NCBI GenBank assembly: GCA_964453155.1
Contig: CAYVQU010000099.1
Span: 1 to 18,294, forward strand
Direction of reading: 5' to 3'
DNA length: 18,294 nucleotides
Source of the DNA: CAYVQU01 sp964453155
GTDB lineage: Bacteria; Chloroflexota; Anaerolineae; Anaerolineales; UBA11858
Part shown: in pieces, positions 14,826 to 18,294 of the stretch
Layout: each line of letters begins with the position of its first letter
Position numbering within the stretch: position 1 is the first letter of the stretch
The notes under the pieces: generated by a model
The model's database searches: none
Seen by the model: only the letters and a program-made list of their open reading frames with translations
Told to the model about the DNA's origin: nothing
Position numbers and translations under genes: made by a program

Positions 14826-16403
14826 ATGCCTCTGTCAAGCTCACCCCCAACATACTTAGTGTCACGATCCATGTCGATTTCTCGTCGCAATCTGCTCCTT
14901 GTTACCCTCAGCATCTGGATATTATTATTATCTGCCTGCGTCCGCCATACCAGTTCCGACCTGGAACCCTGGAACCCGGATCAAGGGGTCTTAACCTTGG
15001 TCCCTGCGGATGAAGACGTCAATCCCTATCTCACCGATCCGCGCCCGCCGGGAGCACCCATATTTACGCCCACACCAGATCCCCCTCACCCCATCCCCGG
15101 TTATCGGACCGATGAGGAATTATATGTGGTCCGCTCGGGGGATACGCTGGGCTTGATCGCTCAAAATTTTAACGTTTCAGTCGATATTATTGCCGAACGA
15201 AATCAGCTGGCGAACATCAATATCCTCGAAATTGGGCAAGAACTAATCATTCCGGCCCCCGCACCGACCGTCTCTGGCCCAAATTTCAAAATCATACCGG
15301 ACTCCGAATTTGTTGCCAGCCCAGGAATGATCAGTTTTAGCGTCCCTGATTTTGTCTACGCCCAAGACGGCTACTTGGTTCGTTATGAGGAAGAAGTTGA
15401 AGGTCAGACATTGAACGGGTTCCAGATCCTGCAGCGGGTATCCCAAGATTTTTCGGTCAACCCGCGCTTACTGCTGACCGTCTTGGAATATCAGAGTGGG
15501 TGGGTCACGATGACCACACCCCAAGAAGAAACTCTAAAATATCCGCTGGGGATGGCCGATCAACGCCGAGAAGGACTGTATAAACAGCTCACGTGGGCCG
15601 CTGACACCCTCAACCGCGGTTATTACTGGTACCAGGCTAACGCGGTTGCTTCCTGGTCCCTGACGGATGGTGCGATCATCCCCATTGACCCTACGATCAA
15701 TGCCGGAACCGCAGCCATTCAGTATTTTTTTAGTCAGCTTTACGGTTATAAGTTCTGGGAAAAATCGGTATCGCCCGAGGGTTTGTTCGCGGTCTACGAG
15801 GCCTTTTTTGGCTATCCATTTGATTACACCTATGACCCTATTATCCCGACAACCATAACCCAGCCAACGCTGCAGCTCCCCTTGGAGCCGGGCGTCATCT
15901 GGGCCTTTACCGGCGGACCCCACGGCGGTTGGGGCGATGGCTCCGCTTGGGCTGCTCTGGATTTTGCACCGTTCACCGACGACCGGGGCTGCGTTCAAAG
16001 TGACTATTGGGTGGTTGCCATGGCCGACGGGTTGATCGTCCGGGCGGAAAATGGGGCTGTTGTGCAAGATATTGACAATGACGGTCACGAGCAAACCGGC
16101 TGGACCATTTTATATATGCATATTGAAACTCGCGACCGGGTTCCAACGGGCACCTATCTCCGAGCCGGAGAACGAATCGGGCATCCTTCCTGCGAAGGCG
16201 GTTTTTCAAACGGCACCCATACCCATATTGCCCGCCGGTATAATGGGGAATGGATTCCGGCCGACCAGGAAAATCTACCCTTTGTGATGGACGGTTGGAC
16301 CTCCTCCGGCACCGGCGATGTCTACGATGGATATCTCACGAAAGGCAACACCGTCATAGAAGCTTACAACGGGAACCTCAACCTCAATGCCATTCAACGC
16401 TGA
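14826..16403 (+). CDS. LysM/transglycosylase-like/M23 peptidase lipoprotein, copy 1
   Basis: The 525-residue protein has a lipoprotein signal ending in LLSAC (C38). ATG at 14871 would give a more usual 23-residue signal; the start at 14826 is kept because AGGG precedes it. After a Pro/Thr linker comes a LysM domain (100-143, YVVRSGDTLGLIAQNF), which binds glycan. A middle region (about 165-345) resembles a lysozyme fold (NPRLLLTVLEYQSGWV) but has Q223 where lytic transglycosylases have catalytic Glu. The M23 domain (about 358-480) has zinc ligands H366, D379 and the H465-T-H467 pair; the H-to-D spacing is 13 residues, wider than the usual HxxxD. A DIDNDG loop is inserted before HIETRD. Likely role: envelope-bound peptidoglycan cleavage. 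Confidence 0.85.
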   Translation: MPLSSSPPTYLVSRSMSISRRNLLLVTLSIWILLLSACVRHTSSDLEPWNPDQGVLTLVPADEDVNPYLTDPRPPGAPIFTPTPDPPHPIPGYRTDEELYVVRSGDTLGLIAQNFNVSVDIIAERNQLANINILEIGQELIIPAPAPTVSGPNFKIIPDSEFVASPGMISFSVPDFVYAQDGYLVRYEEEVEGQTLNGFQILQRVSQDFSVNPRLLLTVLEYQSGWVTMTTPQEETLKYPLGMADQRREGLYKQLTWAADTLNRGYYWYQANAVASWSLTDGAIIPIDPTINAGTAAIQYFFSQLYGYKFWEKSVSPEGLFAVYEAFFGYPFDYTYDPIIPTTITQPTLQLPLEPGVIWAFTGGPHGGWGDGSAWAALDFAPFTDDRGCVQSDYWVVAMADGLIVRAENGAVVQDIDNDGHEQTGWTILYMHIETRDRVPTGTYLRAGERIGHPSCEGGFSNGTHTHIARRYNGEWIPADQENLPFVMDGWTSSGTGDVYDGYLTKGNTVIEAYNGNLNLNAIQR

Positions 16404-16444
16404 ATCAGATCAGTTACGCCCAGATAACACGGATCCACCTTTCA

Positions 16445-18052
16445 ATGAAAATGCCATCCCTTAAAAAAATAAACAGAATCGCGTTCAGCCGCGTTGGTCT
16501 GTGGTTTCTCTTTGGTGTTCTGCTCTCCAGTTGTAACCTTCCTAATGATAGTTTGCCCTTTATCGCCCCCTCCAGCGTGGGGACGCCCACCCCTAACTGG
16601 GCTGCGACCCTAGCGGCCGCCCTGCCCCCCACTGAGACCCCCATCATAACGCCCAATCCGGAAGAAATTCTTGCAACCGTCGATGCAGTCCCCAACGTCC
16701 CGCCGCCGCCCACCCCAACCCCGATCAAAACCGGTCCCATCCTGTATTACACCCAGGCTGGCGACACCCTAGCTGCCGTCGCGGTGCGGTTTGGAGTCGC
16801 CGCCCAAGAAATCGAATCGCCAGAAACTCTGCCCGGAACGGGTTTCATCAACCCCAATCAACTCCTGATCATCCCCAATCGGCTGACGAATGCCACAGTA
16901 TCAACCCATGTTCTGCCCGATAGTGAGTTTCTCAACACCCTGTCCAATATTAATTTGGATGTACCAGCATTTGTGCGCGATGCTGGGGGGTACCTGCATG
17001 GATATCGGGAATATTTAGGCACCACCGGTGACACCCGCGGAGCCGAAATTGTCGAAATTCTGGCCAAGGATAACTCCATAAACCCCCGGCTGCTGCTGGC
17101 ACTGCTCGAATATCAAAGTGGGTGGGTTTCAAGCTGGCCCAGTAATCTGGCGGCGCGCGATTATCCAATGGGTCAAATTGATCTCGATCAAAAAGGGCTG
17201 CTGCGCCAATTAAAATGGACAGTCAATCAACTTTCTATTGGTTATTACGGTTGGCGAGAAGGACGGTTATCTGAAATTCAGTTTCGAGATGGAACCACCA
17301 CCCGGCTGGCCCCCGGACTTAATGCAGGAACCGCGGCCCTCCAATACTATTTCGCCCAAGTGTACGACAGTCAGGGCTGGTTGCAGGCAATGGACCCTAA
17401 AGAGGGCTTCCCGGCCATGTATGAACGGATGTTTGGTAATCCTTGGGGTCGGGCCCAACTTATTGAACCGCTATTCCCTCCGGACTTGGTCCAAACCGAA
17501 TTAGAGCTCCCCTTTTTGGTCGGGCCGGTATGGAGTTATACCGGGGGTCCGCATGGGGCCTGGGAACGCGATGGGTCGTACGCGGCCATCGATTTTGCCC
17601 CCGCCAGCACCATCAGCGGCTGCTATGACTCCGATGCCTGGGTCACAGCCCCGGCTGCCGGGCAGGTTGTACGCTCAGAACGGGGGATTGTGGCCCTCGA
17701 TTTAGACGGAGATGGCTTCGAACAAACGGGGTGGGTAATAGTCTTTTTACACATCACCGACCAAGACCGGGTAAAGTTTGGCGAATACCTAGATGTGGGT
17801 GATTTTATCGGGCATCCCTCGTGTGATGGTGGCTACTCCACCGGAACCCATGTGCATATTGCCCGAAAATTCAACGGCGAGTGGATGACGGCCGACGGGC
17901 CGATTCCCTTTGTTCTAAGTGGCTGGCAGGTCCATGAAGGTTCCCGCGCCTATAAAGGCACCCTGACGCGCGGCGATGATACGATAACCGCCAGTTCCGT
18001 GGGGGCCTCCCACAGCAAAATAGTGCGCGAGCGCTCTTCGAGTTCAGAATGA
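16445..18052 (+). CDS. LysM/transglycosylase-like/M23 peptidase lipoprotein, copy 2
   Basis: This 535-residue paralog of the preceding gene starts 41 bp after it, so the pair is a tandem duplication and probably one transcript. The open frame runs back to 16250, but the first part is out-of-frame neighbour sequence; ATG at 16445 gives a proper signal ending in LLSSC (C30). Then follow a Pro/Thr linker, LysM (101-145, YYTQAGDTLAAVAVRF), a lysozyme-like middle with Q224 in LLEYQSGWV, and the M23 domain with H370, D383, H469-V-H471 and a DLDGDG loop. It shares with copy 1 the NAGTAA.QY, YTGGPHG.W and GHPSC.GG motifs. LysM is weaker than in copy 1. It likely binds and trims peptidoglycan at the cell surface. 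No good Shine-Dalgarno precedes the start. Confidence 0.84.
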   Translation: MKMPSLKKINRIAFSRVGLWFLFGVLLSSCNLPNDSLPFIAPSSVGTPTPNWAATLAAALPPTETPIITPNPEEILATVDAVPNVPPPPTPTPIKTGPILYYTQAGDTLAAVAVRFGVAAQEIESPETLPGTGFINPNQLLIIPNRLTNATVSTHVLPDSEFLNTLSNINLDVPAFVRDAGGYLHGYREYLGTTGDTRGAEIVEILAKDNSINPRLLLALLEYQSGWVSSWPSNLAARDYPMGQIDLDQKGLLRQLKWTVNQLSIGYYGWREGRLSEIQFRDGTTTRLAPGLNAGTAALQYYFAQVYDSQGWLQAMDPKEGFPAMYERMFGNPWGRAQLIEPLFPPDLVQTELELPFLVGPVWSYTGGPHGAWERDGSYAAIDFAPASTISGCYDSDAWVTAPAAGQVVRSERGIVALDLDGDGFEQTGWVIVFLHITDQDRVKFGEYLDVGDFIGHPSCDGGYSTGTHVHIARKFNGEWMTADGPIPFVLSGWQVHEGSRAYKGTLTRGDDTITASSVGASHSKIVRERSSSSE

Positions 18053-18294
18053 TGAGCCCAGCTTGCGGAATGCGAGATAAGGAGAGGGGAGAGGGGAGAA
18101 GGGAGAAGGGGCAAGGAAATACTAAAAACCATGGCTCCTTTTCTCTCTGGTGGTTAATCTTAATATTGAGCTTAATCCTTACCGCCTGCCAAGCGACTAC
18201 CCTCACGCCTCCCCCCTCACCCCTACCCCCTAGCCCCATTCCCTCCCTCACCCCAACCTCCTCACCCTTGCCCCCCAGCCCTACGCCTTCCATG
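18052..18294 (+). CDS. Lipoprotein, N-terminal fragment at window edge
   Basis: An open frame of 81 codons runs off the end of the window. ATG at 18052 overlaps the previous stop as TGATG, suggesting coupling; ATG at 18070 is an alternative. Far from the start lies a lipoprotein signal, FSLWWLILILSLILTAC, with Cys at residue 46 (from 18052), followed by a Pro/Ser/Thr linker like those of the neighbouring lipoproteins. The charged 24-residue stretch before it is encoded by a pure purine tract and is unusual for a signal peptide. ATG at 18131 would give a normal signal only if one base were added before 18148. The mature domain is beyond the edge, so function is unknown. Confidence 0.55.
   Translation, partial: MSPACGMRDKERGEGRREKGQGNTKNHGSFSLWWLILILSLILTACQATTLTPPPSPLPPSPIPSLTPTSSPLPPSPTPSM
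18079..18111 (+). repeat. G-rich purine tract with G-quadruplex motif
   Basis: Positions 18079-18111 are purines only. G runs at 18086-18089, 18093-18096, 18101-18103 and 18108-18111 are separated by 3-4 bases, which fits the G3+N1-7 quadruplex pattern on the plus strand. It lies at the 5' end of the edge lipoprotein frame. C-rich runs in the linker region (18191-18285) give similar potential on the other strand. Confidence 0.7.

Noticed and set aside
14536..14865. 109-codon minus-strand frame between the carboxyltransferase and LysM genes
   Set aside because: It overlaps the starts of both neighbours, has no ribosome binding site I can see and no recognisable domain. It covers the region where divergent promoters are expected. 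A degraded gene remnant cannot be excluded.
15534..16094. 186-codon minus-strand frame opposite the first LysM-M23 gene
   Set aside because: Antisense to well-supported middle and M23 domains, with no recognisable motif.
16250..16444. N-terminal extension of the second LysM-M23 gene
   Set aside because: This part lies mostly within the first paralog in another frame, reads as low-complexity Arg/His/Gln sequence, and would bury the lipoprotein signal that starts properly at 16445.
17871..18293. 140-codon minus-strand frame at the right edge
   Set aside because: Low-complexity Gly/Glu/Arg sequence that comes from reading the C-rich linker of the edge lipoprotein backwards.

Overview
The window looks like chromosomal DNA of a free-living bacterium, most likely a member of the Chloroflexota (Anaerolineae-like). 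This rests on style rather than on a marker gene: many lipoproteins with Pro/Thr/Ser-rich linkers after the lipobox, a WD40 lipoprotein with two propellers' worth of repeats, paired LysM-M23 lipoproteins, and intergenic DNA rich in palindromes. No rRNA, tRNA, CRISPR array, transposase or phage gene was seen.

Left part (1-3360). A compact minus-strand operon encodes a MerR-type regulator, a histidine kinase with a PocR-type sensor domain, and a stand-alone receiver protein. Genes overlap or nearly touch, a good promoter lies upstream and a clear intrinsic terminator follows. Divergent to it is a membrane protein with a PH-like central segment. The shared upstream region holds an inverted repeat and two short elements that recur elsewhere in the window.

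Middle part (3361-9953, plus strand). A 292-bp gap contains same-strand DnaA boxes about 21 bp apart. Then come a DUF885-type metallopeptidase lipoprotein, a DppB/OppB-like ABC permease with no partner genes, a serine beta-lactamase/PBP-like lipoprotein, and a cysteine-rich cytoplasmic protein. Two lipoprotein hydrolases next to a peptide-type permease suggest envelope peptide handling, but the genes are separated by structured gaps and need not be one operon.

Right part (10016-14546, minus strand). A 14-repeat WD40 lipoprotein is followed upstream by an acyl-CoA carboxylase set: carboxyltransferase, a small subunit-like protein and a biotin carrier protein. The biotin carboxylase is not in the window. 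A 210-bp segment bounded by inverted repeats and holding a nested palindrome separates the carboxyltransferase from the other two genes.

End part (14826-18294, plus strand). Two tandem paralogous lipoproteins combine LysM, a transglycosylase-like fold in which the expected catalytic Glu is Gln, and an M23 peptidase domain. A third lipoprotein gene begins at the edge, coupled by a TGATG overlap and preceded by a G-quadruplex-forming purine tract. Gaps of about 300 bp (3361-3652 and 14547-14825) contain only the sites listed.
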